Counted from the stretch's first letter, positions 27,701 to 35,041 are shown. The stretch: DNA of 64,000 nt from Neglectibacter timonensis (GCF_900048895.1 NZ_LT160638.1:62001-126000), one strand, 5' to 3'. The notes: generated by a model not told the origin, from the sequence alone. Made by a program: numbers and translations.

Positions 27701-29163
27701 ATGCTATCACGCAGGATTATGGTACGCCTGTTACCGCGCCCGAACCCACACGCAGCCACTATACCTTTGACAAGTGGTACAGTGACAGCAGTTTAACTAC
27801 GCCGTACACCTTCGCCACGATGCCAGCACAAAGTATTACCCTGTATGCCAAATGGACGCCGGTTACGTATACCATTACCTACAACTTGAATCAAGGAGCG
27901 TTGAGCGGCTCGGACAGCAACCCCACCGCTTACACGGTGGAGAGCGACAGCATCACGCTCAAAAATCCCACAAGGACCGGCTACACCTTCGCAGGCTGGA
28001 TGAATACGAGTACGTCTAAAACGGTCACCACTATCCCCAAGGGCAGCACGGGAAACATGAGCCTTACCGCACAGTGGAATACGGTTCCCTATACTATCAG
28101 CTATAATGTCGACGGCGGCACTCCTCTGGAAAATCCCCCGGCCAGCTATACCGTGGAAACTGAAACCTTTACACTTCCACAGCCTAAGAAAGAGGGGTAC
28201 AATTTTACCGGCTGGACGGGAAGCAACGGGACCACGGCACAAACGGAGGTTACCATCGTAAAGGGCAATACCGGAAACAAGGAATACAAGGCCAACTGGA
28301 AACCGATCACCTATACCCTCAAACTGGCCGACACGGTAAGTAAGAATGCCGATGGCCGTGCGGATCTGTACCAAAAATTTGGCGGCAGTGGCATGACCGT
28401 AAGCTATGACCAATCGGTCAGCATTACCAATATTACTGGTCTTACCGGATTTACGACCAGTAAGGGGAATATTGGAACTACTTTTATGAATTTGACAGAA
28501 AACCAGGGTGAGACGGTTATCTTGACACCTGTGTGGAAGACAGATGCGATTTACTCACATTCGCAATGGGCTGCGATATGGGACAATTTGTCCGGAAACT
28601 ACAAGCTTGGCGCGGATTTGGATCTGCAAAATGAAACGATCACTCGGATTGGCAATGGCACAGAGCAGCCATTCACAGGGCAGATCGATGGTCAAAATCA
28701 TACTATCCGCAATTTTAAAACGAATACGGGACTTTTTGATGTGCTTGCCGAAGAGGCCAGCGTGATGAATCTCATTATAGAAAATGAGGTGACAGGATAC
28801 TGGGCTTCTGGTGCCGTGGCACAGAGAGTTGAAAAAGGTAATGTGAGAATCACCGGCGTAACGGTGAAAGGCTGTACAATCGGAGCTTCAACAGGGGGCG
28901 GTTTAATTGGTGATATAGGCAGAATTGACGGCGGTGATGCAGCAAACTTAGCTATCAGCGGCTGTACCATTGACAGCACAGTGAAATGGATTGAATATGG
29001 AGGTAGTTCGGAGAGAACATGGGGCGCTTTTGTCGGCAGGGTAAATACAAATTCAAGTGTAAGTGCAGCCAATATCACAAATAAGACCAGCCTTCAAAAG
29101 TGTGGTCAGTTGAGCGGAGACTGGAGAGAATTAAGCGATCCGCCGGTTGTACTTCCCTCGTAA
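21772..29163 (+). CDS. Giant secreted SLH-anchored surface protein with InlB/MucBP-type repeats
   Basis: 2463 residues. Order: signal peptide (1-27, cleavage after AMA); three SLH domains (about 38-90, 100-154, 166-220) for non-covalent cell-wall attachment; one InlB-like repeat (about 240-310); a long beta-rich middle (about 315-1170) without recognised domain; then about 1000 residues (1180-2180) of tandem modules. These alternate Listeria/Bacteroides-type repeats (GY.F.GWY...M......YAKW) with MucBP-like modules (YTVEYYK...L.G......). The C-terminal 200 residues (about 2260-2463) read like a GLUG/right-handed beta-helix (ADLDLQNETITRIG, GQIDGQNHTIRNF). There is no LPXTG signal and no catalytic motif. 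Probably an adhesin. The last 600 nt are more AT-rich than the rest. GGAGGGACAGAG precedes the ATG. Confidence 0.92.
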   Translation: MKRRILSLLLSVVMVITMAPTAAMAAQKETGEAAESSGFTDVSGEDWFYGYVVQAVEKKLFGGVGEDRFDPSGTMSRAMFVTVVGRMAGVDTSLYSGNGGYSDVTAGSWYAPYVVWASENKVAQGYGGGKFGPNDAVTREQMAAMLLRWATAAGIQLKESAGGTEPKDLAAVSVWAKETILVLWRAGLLQGDENGKVNPAANATRAECAAFCVRADDAVDAYYTEAGIPRPGHPSEGGSTTYYAVTFETKGGSELSPQSLPSGTALGNLPSPYKAGEIFLGWYYDEELNQAVASSDRLTGSLTLYAKYEKAGEIQENGSARFTAAMDVEPGFTIAVKSAESQSAEAVKALITAKNLSTDTEGDIVTVKGENGSFTISSADKSGFEPGSAYKLTLNDDDLTFDGQPASVREYNFTVKREDEAMDLVLSEGLKYIPAGNISDVTEDGESVESLDAALLTVGKNEDGTTEAIKKKITGTFQYSGGETLKEGDTVAVYEGMHPDRRKPDGQTNALDDADANPEKNAAISYVKITKIESGACSYESAEVDDVLFTPDVLPVPEDADLDGEPNNDSITVGKSVMTYTDDRYAEMGLDSQTTIDVGDYIAFYSGDFEEESGNGESSSEVTGYGRITSVGTEENGNYVIGYEEVEEEEVLAAMDVYETDNISGEALLEDVDRTELENSIARQAENSGFVEEASQFLADTALQTDSFSEFDSDLSMTAFSVTGGEGLPLRQNGLLRGANGENWKVEITKKSVNASIGTKLQHFKGLSGVRAELTVGIEITVTSPAGGEIVMNVMGTFQQEVRIAVNVSGGADWKWKWKIFPYISDYHAAVSADLYDYTGIEVKATVTSGDKTEDISEQMKTLLEQGGDSSMSAALQKRYQEMLNTQTEWVDLFTQPIFNQRFNVALIFTVEFSVDFVVSADVNISLGCKFEYENAKRYVYNIKLFSGTVTSDTIDLVEERYEFEFYVMGTLGLKAGIRAEISLSLITKSVAYVAVTAEAGAYVKLWGYFYYRLVHTASAGTDKGAAGALLLEVGAYLEITFTASAIGGRYSYHPTLYDNEWPLWSAGTQQNVTGFSYAQSEAPKVALKKYYTTYSLPDSIFSMDGMDLKTGRVTSRTYSADDFTITITNPAFTYQDGIVTVNPGDQPRQDGEMIITWKGQPLAFSSAPIKRTISLHWDNLKDGYYIAFNSNGGSAVGMITKAYGAAVTAPSNPTRLGYVFGGWYQDDQLQTAYTIPATMPNEDVQVYAKWTPATDTKYTVEHYKQELNGAYALAESEPLQGTTETTVTPTVKTYTGFDSPAAQNVQILPDGSALVRYYYPRKSYTVTFQSGISDIEDVTSTFKYEAAILAPGFATAGYTFGGWGTGLPQTMPAEDLTVTASWTPSDDTPYRVEHYVQRPDGTSYELKPVVNQIGATNGTLTLSALYDESFLVPGGISYDHATVEGKTVSTADILADGSLVVKLYYIRNEHVLTWHFNGGTTEDAYTQKSIYGSTITAPANVIRTGYDFMGWYTDEQCMTPLLSSATIPTADMDIYAKWEARRDTVYTVEYYQQNVDDDGYTLVAGDTQSLQGTTDTKTESFADEDKYEFFTLNPSAGGYLASGTIAGDGSLVLKLYYDRNSFTVDYSVDGISYDNQQTYRYGKMVVFPQEPTKEGYNFGGWQLEGSDFNGVMPGKNITLEAVWLAETEYAYTVEYYKESLAGSQDFVERETLTGEFDSSITVRPSKEYEGFTEPGTQEVTIKKDLTIRFEYTRNSYNLTWELNGGTASNEYTYGTTKYGAPITVPSPNKTGYTFDGWDKTAISAMPAEDQSFSARWKINQYTISFDAKGGSSVSSITQDYATPVSQPSAPTYRGYTFEGWYSDETLEAKYIFGAMPAQNITLYAKWKAVDYAITYYLNEGSLTGEKTTYIVTDSFTLPAPTKTGNTFAGWCTSSALTDPNLDVSITDETGDKEFWAKWTVNQYTITFVSNSELSVDAITQDYGTPVTAPEPTRSHYTFDKWYSDSSLTTPYTFATMPAQSITLYAKWTPVTYTITYNLNQGALSGSDSNPTAYTVESDSITLKNPTRTGYTFAGWMNTSTSKTVTTIPKGSTGNMSLTAQWNTVPYTISYNVDGGTPLENPPASYTVETETFTLPQPKKEGYNFTGWTGSNGTTAQTEVTIVKGNTGNKEYKANWKPITYTLKLADTVSKNADGRADLYQKFGGSGMTVSYDQSVSITNITGLTGFTTSKGNIGTTFMNLTENQGETVILTPVWKTDAIYSHSQWAAIWDNLSGNYKLGADLDLQNETITRIGNGTEQPFTGQIDGQNHTIRNFKTNTGLFDVLAEEASVMNLIIENEVTGYWASGAVAQRVEKGNVRITGVTVKGCTIGASTGGGLIGDIGRIDGGDAANLAISGCTIDSTVKWIEYGGSSERTWGAFVGRVNTNSSVSAANITNKTSLQKCGQLSGDWRELSDPPVVLPS

Positions 29164-29219
29164 CCGTTGACCCATTCCTCGCGACAAGGTTACGTTGCAA
29201 AACGAGCGAAAAAAGGAAC

Positions 29220-29252
29220 GAGGTTTGGAAACCCTTTCGGGCTCCAAACCTC
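29220..29252 (+). terminator. Hairpin after the giant surface-protein gene, possible terminator
   Basis: GAGGTTTGGA pairs perfectly with TCCAAACCTC around AACCCTTTCGGGC. Flanking GCGAAA and TTTCGC can lengthen the stem. The sequence after it is T-rich (TTTATTCTTCATTT) but not a pure run. Confidence 0.6.
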
Positions 29253-29427
29253 ATCTTTCGCTTTATTCTTCATTTGTGTAGAAAAAAAGAAAGCAAAACC
29301 AATATTAAGTGTTTGAGCGTCATGGGTAACTGATTTTTGCAATAGATACGGCGGGCAGTGAACCCTTCGTAAAACACTTTGTAGTGCAGTTCTCGGCTTG
29401 CTTCCCCATAGAATTGAATTTGAACCG

Positions 29428-29462
29428 CCGCCGGCCAAGGATATCCTTGGCCGGCGGTTTTT
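29428..29462 (+). terminator. Strong GC-rich terminator
   Basis: CCGCCGGCCAAGGAT is a perfect self-complementary half of a 30-nt palindrome (29428-29457) followed by TTTTT. It insulates the giant gene from the aro operon. Confidence 0.85.
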
Positions 29463-29516
29463 CCGTTTTCAAGCAGGAAAAGCCTGCACGGGAGGGAGGT
29501 TCGGGGAAAGGAGCGT

Positions 29517-29545
29517 TTGCAATTGGAAAGAAAACTTGCTATGAT
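29517..29545 (+). promoter_or_regulatory. Promoter of the unknown-aroF-phosphorylase-MazG operon
   Basis: TTGCAA (29517-29522), 17-nt spacer, TATGAT (29540-29545): a close sigma-A match, 26 nt before the first start codon. Confidence 0.75.
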
Positions 29546-29571
29546 AAAGAAAAAAGAACCGGAGGCTAGGC

Positions 29572-30006
29572 ATGAAATCTATCGACAGTTTTTCCTACAA
29601 ATTGGGCGCGGCAGACTGTTTCTGTGAAATGGTGCGTGCGGGAGTAAAAAAAATCGCCCTGGCCCATCCCTGCGACAGCCGGGAGGAGCGGGACGGCTTT
29701 CTGCCGGAGTTTCGGAAGCTGTGTGAGGAATATGGCGTAAAACTGTACTGTGAGGATGAGGGTTTTCTCACCGACCTGTTCCCTGCAGCCCTGAATAAAG
29801 ACAGGTTCAACGTGATCTTCTATCAGGAAGACGCTGTTCTGCAGGAATACCTTGCCCTGAAGGAGGAAAAAAGAAAAGCCAGAGAGACGGGGGCCTATAC
29901 CCCGGAAAAGCGGCGGGAGATCGCCTGGCGCTACGGTAAGCTGCTCTCCTATACGGACGAGGGCATCGAACGGCTGCTGGCGGCCAACCGGGACAGGGAG
30001 GATTAA
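29572..30006 (+). CDS. Unknown protein at the head of the DAHP synthase operon
   Basis: 144 residues, soluble, acidic and basic residues evenly mixed, no signal peptide or membrane segment. I do not recognise the family. The N-terminal part (GVKKIALAHPCDSREERDGF) looks like an alpha/beta fold with a strand-loop-helix, and the C-terminal third is helical and charged. CCGGAGGC precedes the ATG at 29572, and the promoter lies just upstream, so it is a real gene. It is followed after 31 nt by the DAHP synthase gene, suggesting co-expression; no functional link can be claimed. Confidence 0.75.
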   Translation: MKSIDSFSYKLGAADCFCEMVRAGVKKIALAHPCDSREERDGFLPEFRKLCEEYGVKLYCEDEGFLTDLFPAALNKDRFNVIFYQEDAVLQEYLALKEEKRKARETGAYTPEKRREIAWRYGKLLSYTDEGIERLLAANRDRED

Positions 30007-30037
30007 ACAATTCCGTACAGAAAGAAGGAGATTCAGG

Positions 30038-31069
30038 ATGTCGATGACGATAAACCGCCAGCTGCCCCTGCCGTCCGAACTTAAGGCAGAGTATCCCCTG
30101 TCCCCGGGGGTGAAGGCGCTCAAGGCGGCAAGGGACCGGGAAATCCGTGAGGTGTTCGAGGGGGAATCCCACAAGTTTCTGGTGATTGTGGGCCCCTGCT
30201 CTGCCGATCTGGAGGATGCGGTTCTGGACTACGTGACAAAGCTCGCCGGAATTCAGGAACGGGTGAAGGAGAAGCTGGTGCTCATCCCCCGGGTGTACAC
30301 CAACAAGCCCCGCACCACGGGAGAGGGCTACAAGGGCATGCTGCATCAGCCCTCCCCGGATAAGGCGCCCGATCTGCTGGGCGGTATCATCGCAATCCGG
30401 AAAATGCACATCCGGGTGATGGAGGAATGCGGGCTGACCTCTGCCGATGAGATGCTGTATCCGGAGAACCGGAGCTATCTGGATGACCTGCTGTCCTATG
30501 AGGCGGTGGGCGCACGCTCCGTGGAAAACCAGCAGCACCGGCTGACCGCCAGCGGGATGGACATCCCCGTAGGCATGAAGAATCCAACCAGCGGCGACCT
30601 TTCCGTGATGCTCAACTCCGTCCAGGCGGCCCAGGCCTCCCACACTTTTCTGTACCGGGGCTGCGATGTGACCACCAGCGGAAACCCTCTGGCCCATACC
30701 ATTCTGCGGGGCGGTGTGGATAAATACGGCATCTGCGTGCCCAATTATCATTATGAGGATCTCATGCGGCTTTGGGAGTTATACGGGAAGCGGGAGCTGG
30801 AGAATCCCGCGGCAATCGTGGATGCGAACCACTCCAATTCCAACAAAAAGTACAGGGAGCAGATCCGCATTGTCAGCGAGGTGCTCCACAGCCGGAACTA
30901 TAATCCGGAGGTGAAGGCCCTTGTCAAGGGCGTGATGATAGAGAGCTATCTGGAAGAGGGCAACCAGGAGATCGACTGCCGGCGGGTGTATGGAAAATCC
31001 ATCACAGACCCCTGCCTGGGCTGGAAGGATACGGAAAGGCTGCTCCTTTCCATAGCGGAAAAATGCTGA
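30038..31069 (+). CDS. 3-deoxy-7-phosphoheptulonate (DAHP) synthase, class I
   Basis: Condenses phosphoenolpyruvate with erythrose 4-phosphate, the first step of the shikimate/aromatic amino acid pathway. Signature motifs: VIVGPCSAD (metal-binding Cys), RVYTNKPRTTGEGYKG, GARSVENQQHR, GMKNPTSGD and IVDANHSNS. Length is 343 residues, the AroF/AroG/AroH type. An N-terminal arm (residues 1-40) may carry feedback inhibition, but which aromatic amino acid inhibits cannot be told. Ribosome binding site AGAAGGAGAT. No other aro genes lie nearby. Confidence 0.95.
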   Translation: MSMTINRQLPLPSELKAEYPLSPGVKALKAARDREIREVFEGESHKFLVIVGPCSADLEDAVLDYVTKLAGIQERVKEKLVLIPRVYTNKPRTTGEGYKGMLHQPSPDKAPDLLGGIIAIRKMHIRVMEECGLTSADEMLYPENRSYLDDLLSYEAVGARSVENQQHRLTASGMDIPVGMKNPTSGDLSVMLNSVQAAQASHTFLYRGCDVTTSGNPLAHTILRGGVDKYGICVPNYHYEDLMRLWELYGKRELENPAAIVDANHSNSNKKYREQIRIVSEVLHSRNYNPEVKALVKGVMIESYLEEGNQEIDCRRVYGKSITDPCLGWKDTERLLLSIAEKC

Positions 31070-31092
31070 GCGGCGGAGATAAGGAGGGAATC

Positions 31093-31902
31093 ATGGAAGC
31101 GGATCAGAGGGCATTATGGTATTATCCCGAGGATAAGACGGAACCGGTCATCACTGCCGCCCGGCAGATTGTCAGTAAATATGGAAGCGACGGATGGCGG
31201 AAGCTTCCGCCGAAAGCGGTGGTCTTTTGTATGGGGAAGGGCCTGCCCATCCTGGAGGCGAATTTCTCCACAGAACAGCTTTTAGAGACCCTGCCGGGCT
31301 TCATCTCTCATTCCAAGGTGTTGGGGCTGCGGGGGCAGGACCAGGTCTGCTATGTCCATGGCGGCTATGGAAGCCCCCAGATTACCTGCACGGTGGAAAC
31401 CCTTTGCGCCATGGGTGTGGAGGAATTCCTGCTCATTGGCCTTTGCGGGGTGTTCGGGGAAGGAATTCAGGTGGGAGATGTGCTGCTCCCCGAGAAGATT
31501 TGGAGTGAGGAAGGGGCGTCCCGGCACTATGTGCAGAATCCAGGTTTTGCAAAAGTGAACAGCTCAGAGGACGCTGAGCGGCTGACCGCTTTCTTTTCAG
31601 CGAGGGGCCTTGCCGTCAGGAGGGCGAATACCGTCACTACGGACGCCGTGTTCCGCCAGACCTATTTTAAGGAAACCCTGTGGCGGGAGATGGGCTGTGT
31701 GGGCGTGGATATGGAGGCCTCTGCCTTTGTGAATGTCTGCAACTATTATGGGAAGAAAAACACGGTGCTGCTGCTGGCCTCGGATAAGCATCCGCTTTCG
31801 CCGGAAGAGCCTGCCTGGGAATGGGGCGGCGAGAGGTTTGGGGAGCTGACGGAACGCTTTGTCTGTGCCGGAATCACCTATGTTCCTGCAACCATATCAT
31901 AA
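31093..31902 (+). CDS. Nucleoside phosphorylase (PNP/UDP phosphorylase family)
   Basis: Phosphorolysis of a nucleoside to base and ribose 1-phosphate, for salvage. Family motifs: GYGSPQITCTVETL, LIGLCGVFGEGIQVGDVLLP and VGVDMEASAFVNVC (ribose-binding Glu). Start ATG 31093 is chosen for AAGGAGGG at 31081-31088; the ATG at 31063 overlaps the previous gene and lacks a site. Length is 269 residues. Base specificity (uridine, purine or nucleosidase-like) cannot be settled by eye. Confidence 0.85.
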   Translation: MEADQRALWYYPEDKTEPVITAARQIVSKYGSDGWRKLPPKAVVFCMGKGLPILEANFSTEQLLETLPGFISHSKVLGLRGQDQVCYVHGGYGSPQITCTVETLCAMGVEEFLLIGLCGVFGEGIQVGDVLLPEKIWSEEGASRHYVQNPGFAKVNSSEDAERLTAFFSARGLAVRRANTVTTDAVFRQTYFKETLWREMGCVGVDMEASAFVNVCNYYGKKNTVLLLASDKHPLSPEEPAWEWGGERFGELTERFVCAGITYVPATIS

Positions 31903-31926
31903 AAGCCTTTTTTGGAGGGGACCGCC

Positions 31927-32244
31927 ATGAAGGAACGTGTGTACAATAAGCTGGTACGGGACAACATTCCCGACATCATCCGGGAAAGCGGGGAGACGCC
32001 GGTTATCCGTACGCTGGAGGACGAGGAATTCCGGGAATGCCTGGGCTGCAAGCTCCGGGAAGAGGTAGAGGAATTTTTGGAGGAGAGCAGCCTGGATGAA
32101 CTCAGCGATATTTTGGAGGTGCTGGAGGCGCTGGCCAATCTGGAAGGCTGGACAGACGGGGAAATCCAACGCACCTGCCGGAACAAGGCGGAGAGCCGCG
32201 GCGTATTCCGGGAACGCATTTTCCTGGAGAAGGTGATTGAGTAG
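31927..32244 (+). CDS. MazG-like nucleoside triphosphate/phosphoribosyl-ATP pyrophosphohydrolase
   Basis: A 105-residue all-alpha NTP pyrophosphohydrolase-like protein. It begins YNKLVRDNIPDII and carries the acidic metal-binding helices EEVEEFLEE (about 49-57) and DELSDILEVLEAL. Related proteins cleanse non-canonical nucleotides. TTGGAGGGGACC precedes ATG 31927. It is the last gene of the aroF operon and converges on the regulator gene at 32344. Confidence 0.85.
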   Translation: MKERVYNKLVRDNIPDIIRESGETPVIRTLEDEEFRECLGCKLREEVEEFLEESSLDELSDILEVLEALANLEGWTDGEIQRTCRNKAESRGVFRERIFLEKVIE

Positions 32245-32343
32245 GCGCTTACCGCGGCTGGCTGGGCGGCAGAAAAGCCCCGGCACAGCATAAATCCAGG
32301 CAGCCGGTTCATGGAACGGGCTTTTGAAATCCGGACGAATGCC

Positions 32344-33420
32344 CTAAAGGGCTGACGAAGGCGCCAGTTTTTCCAGAATATCCCGGAATCGGGGTTCTTT
32401 TTGAAGGGGTTCAAAGGCGGGCGTCAGCTCCAGCGCCTTGGCCGCCATCCTCCTGGAGGAGTCCAGCTTTTCCGGAGACGTACGAAAGGACAGATGGGGA
32501 AAAATGGGGTGGCTGCTGTAGTCGGTGCGAAAAGCCAGCTTTTCCGCGTACTGCTCCAACCGGTCCACCGCCTCACGGGTTCTTCCCTGTTTCATCAGCA
32601 GGACGGCGGAATATTCCAATTCTCCGGAAACGTCCTCCAGATCGAACAGTTCTGCGAGGCGAAGACTGAGCCCGCACAGGAAAAGGGCGCGGTCCGTCCC
32701 GTCCCTTTCCTGGGAGAGAGAGGCCAGGGAGTGCAGGGCCAGGCTGGCGGAACGAAGAAGCTGAAACAGATGTGCTTCCAGAAGCTTTTCCGCCTGCTCG
32801 CTTTTTCCCTGCGCCAGATAGAGGGAAGGGTACAGCTCGTTGGGATCAATTTCAACCTTGGGGAGGCTGTCCAGCAGCGCTTCGGTTTCCTCCAGCCGGT
32901 TTTCCGAAAGGCGGAAAGCAGCCAGCCCTACGGTGGCGGCGGCGAAGTAACGCGGATCCCCGCTGGCGCGTACCTGGCTGTAGAGCTGTGCGGCTAGCCG
33001 GAGGATTTCCTGCACTCGTTCCTCTGTCAGCTCTTCGGACGGCAGAGTCCCCAGCATGGTTTGGTACAACCCCCCTACGGTAAGCTTTAAACCGGCGCTG
33101 TTGGGGTATTCGTGGAGCAGTTCTTCACAGCGCTGCTGTCCGGCGGAAAAACCCCGGCTGCCAAACAGGCCCTGCAGTTCCCTGTAGAGGGAATCCACCT
33201 CTTCTTCGGTCAGTTCCTCCTGAAAAGAGAGCAGAATATCCACCGTGATGCCCAGCGCACGGGCAATGGGGGAGAGCAGGGTCACGTCAGGATAGGAGCT
33301 TTCCGTCTCCCATTTGCTGACAGCCGGAGGAGAGACGCCCACCGACCTGGCCAGCTGTTCCTGCGTCATATGCCGTTCCCGGCGGTACCGGGAAATATTT
33401 TCTCCGATTTTTAGTTCCAT
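32344..33420 (-). CDS. Xre-family HTH regulator with TPR-like helical domain
   Basis: 358 residues. An N-terminal helix-turn-helix (about 5-60: ENISRYRRERHMTQEQLARS then VGVSPPAVSKWE) is followed by an all-helical region of tetratricopeptide-like character (about 80-345), as in peptide-sensing RNPP-like regulators and in many stand-alone Clostridia regulators. On the minus strand AAAGGAGGGAAC precedes the ATG at 33420, and a promoter lies at 33448-33476. It is divergent from the FucO-like gene, a candidate target. No small peptide gene is evident next to it. Confidence 0.88.
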   Translation of the reverse strand: MELKIGENISRYRRERHMTQEQLARSVGVSPPAVSKWETESSYPDVTLLSPIARALGITVDILLSFQEELTEEEVDSLYRELQGLFGSRGFSAGQQRCEELLHEYPNSAGLKLTVGGLYQTMLGTLPSEELTEERVQEILRLAAQLYSQVRASGDPRYFAAATVGLAAFRLSENRLEETEALLDSLPKVEIDPNELYPSLYLAQGKSEQAEKLLEAHLFQLLRSASLALHSLASLSQERDGTDRALFLCGLSLRLAELFDLEDVSGELEYSAVLLMKQGRTREAVDRLEQYAEKLAFRTDYSSHPIFPHLSFRTSPEKLDSSRRMAAKALELTPAFEPLQKEPRFRDILEKLAPSSAL

Positions 33421-33447
33421 GACAAGTTCCCTCCTTTGGGTAAAACC

Positions 33448-33476
33448 ATGATACCACGGGAAAAAGGCCCGGGCAA
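33448..33476 (-). promoter_or_regulatory. Promoter of the Xre-TPR regulator
   Basis: Minus strand TTGCCC (33476-33471), 17-nt spacer, TATCAT (33453-33448), 27 nt before the start codon. Confidence 0.65.
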
Positions 33477-33604
33477 TGGAGGCTTGGGAAACCGGAGGGA
33501 AGATTTTTCTGAACGGCAGGAAGGTTTTTGGCGTCCGGAGCGGCTTAACGGTAGGCGGACAGGATTTGAAAAGGGAAAAAGTGACGATTCTCCGGAATTG
33601 CCTC

Positions 33605-33633
33605 TTGATTGATCTCACGATACTTGATAAAAT
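33605..33633 (+). promoter_or_regulatory. Promoter of the FucO-like alcohol dehydrogenase gene
   Basis: TTGATT (33605-33610), 17-nt spacer, TAAAAT (33628-33633), about 50 nt before the start codon. Confidence 0.6.
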
Positions 33634-33681
33634 TTTAACAGAAGAACTATGGAACAGTTTATTCCAAGGAGGCATTTTGTC

Positions 33682-34830
33682 ATGGCAAACAGATTCGTGC
33701 TCAATGAAACATCCTATCACGGCAAGGGAGCAATCCAGGAGATTGCATCCGAAATCAAAAATAGAGGCTTTTGCAGGGCCTTTGTCTGCTCCGACCCGGA
33801 CCTGCTGAAGTTCGGCGTTACCGGGAAAGTCACGGATGTGCTGGATGCCGCCGGCATTCCCTATGAGATCTATTCCAACATCAAGGCAAACCCCACCATT
33901 GAAAATGTGCAGACGGGCGTTGCGGCGTTTGAGAAATCCGGGGCAGACTGCCTGATCGCCATCGGCGGTGGTTCTTCCATGGACACCTCCAAGGCCATCG
34001 GCATCATTGCGGCGAATCCGGAATTTGCCGACGTGCGCAGTCTGGAAGGCGTTGCCGATACCAAGAACCCTTCAGTGCCCATCATCGCAGTGCCTACCAC
34101 GGCAGGTACCGCCGCAGAAGTCACAATTAACTATGTGATCACGGACGCGGAGAAGAACCGCAAGATGGTTTGCGTGGATCCGCATGATATCCCTGTGGTT
34201 GCCGTGGTGGATCCGGACATGATGTCCAGCATGCCCAGGGGGCTTACTGCAGCCACCGGTATGGATGCGCTGACCCATGCCATTGAGGGATACATCACCA
34301 AGGCCGCCTGGGAGCTTTCCGATATGTTCCATCTGAAGGCCATTGAGATCATAGCCCGCTCCCTGCGGGGCGCGGTGGAAAATGCGCCCGAGGGCCGGGA
34401 AGGGATGGCCCTGGGCCAGTATGTGGCCGGCATGGGCTTTTCCAACGTGGGCCTGGGCATCGTACACTCCATGGCTCATCCTCTGGGCGCCCTGTATGAT
34501 ACGCCCCACGGCGTGGCCAACGCCATTATCCTGCCCACCGTCATGGAGTACAATGCGCCGGCCACCGGTGAAAAGTACCGGGAAATCGCCCGTGCCATGG
34601 GCGTGGACGGCGTGGACAATATGACCCAGGAAGAGTACCGCCGGGCCGCTGTGGATGCAGTGCGCAAACTTTCTCAGGACGTGGGAATTCCAGCCGATTT
34701 GAAGGAGATTGTAAGGCCGGAGGATGTCCCGTTCCTGGCGCAGTCCGCCTATGACGACGCCTGCCGTCCCGGCAATCCCCGCGACACCAGCGTGGAAGAG
34801 CTTACAGCGCTCTATCAGTCTTTGCTGTAA
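33682..34830 (+). CDS. fucO: Iron-containing alcohol dehydrogenase, FucO (lactaldehyde reductase) type
   Basis: Group III dehydrogenase reducing aldehydes with NADH. The resemblance to lactaldehyde:propanediol oxidoreductase runs the whole length: N-terminal MANRFVLNETSYHGKG, NAD motif AIGGGSSMDTSKAIG, PTTAGTAAEVTINYVITD and the metal-site histidines in ALTHAIEGYIT, VHSMAHPLGA and DTPHGVANAI. Length is 382 residues (FucO about 383). Start ATG 33682 follows AAGGAGG (33667-33673); an in-frame ATG at 33649 is less likely. Its role would be disposal of lactaldehyde from fucose or rhamnose, or general aldehyde reduction. No other deoxysugar genes lie nearby, so the substrate is inferred from homology alone. 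Confidence 0.9.
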   Translation: MANRFVLNETSYHGKGAIQEIASEIKNRGFCRAFVCSDPDLLKFGVTGKVTDVLDAAGIPYEIYSNIKANPTIENVQTGVAAFEKSGADCLIAIGGGSSMDTSKAIGIIAANPEFADVRSLEGVADTKNPSVPIIAVPTTAGTAAEVTINYVITDAEKNRKMVCVDPHDIPVVAVVDPDMMSSMPRGLTAATGMDALTHAIEGYITKAAWELSDMFHLKAIEIIARSLRGAVENAPEGREGMALGQYVAGMGFSNVGLGIVHSMAHPLGALYDTPHGVANAIILPTVMEYNAPATGEKYREIARAMGVDGVDNMTQEEYRRAAVDAVRKLSQDVGIPADLKEIVRPEDVPFLAQSAYDDACRPGNPRDTSVEELTALYQSLL

Positions 34831-34851
34831 GACAGGAGTCACTGCGTAAAT

Positions 34852-34897
34852 AAGCCAAGCTGCCCGGGGAACCCTCCTCCCGGGCAGCTTGGCTTTT
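34852..34897 (+). terminator. Rho-independent terminator after the alcohol dehydrogenase gene
   Basis: AAGCCAAGCTGCCCGGG pairs perfectly (17 bp) with CCCGGGCAGCTTGGCTT around a 10-nt loop, ending in TTTT. Confidence 0.93.
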
Positions 34898-35041
34898 CAG
34901 CGGGAGAAAATCCAGGCGTTGTGTCACAATTCGCAGCGCTGGTCCGTATCCCAGGCAGAAAGGAGGCAGATTTTCCGGTTGAGCCCGATAAGCTTCTTTC
35001 CATTACAATCAATGCTGTGGAAATTCCCATCTCCTGAATAA

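Larger units (their letters stand above)
29164..29571. other. 408-nt intergenic region after the giant gene
   Basis: Contains two hairpins (29220-29252 and 29428-29462), about 170 nt of AT-rich sequence between them without a recognisable gene, and a good promoter (29517-29545) for the next operon. A 77-codon frame starting at 29100 inside the giant gene is not credible. Confidence 0.65.

Noticed and set aside
25320-28310. Possible CRISPR-like periodicity in the giant gene
   Set aside because: The periodicity is that of protein modules of 60-80 codons with diverged DNA, inside one continuous coding frame; no short identical repeats with unique spacers.
29100-29333. 77-codon frame overlapping the end of the giant gene
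   Set aside because: Starts inside the giant gene in another frame, crosses a hairpin and has no ribosome binding site or domain.
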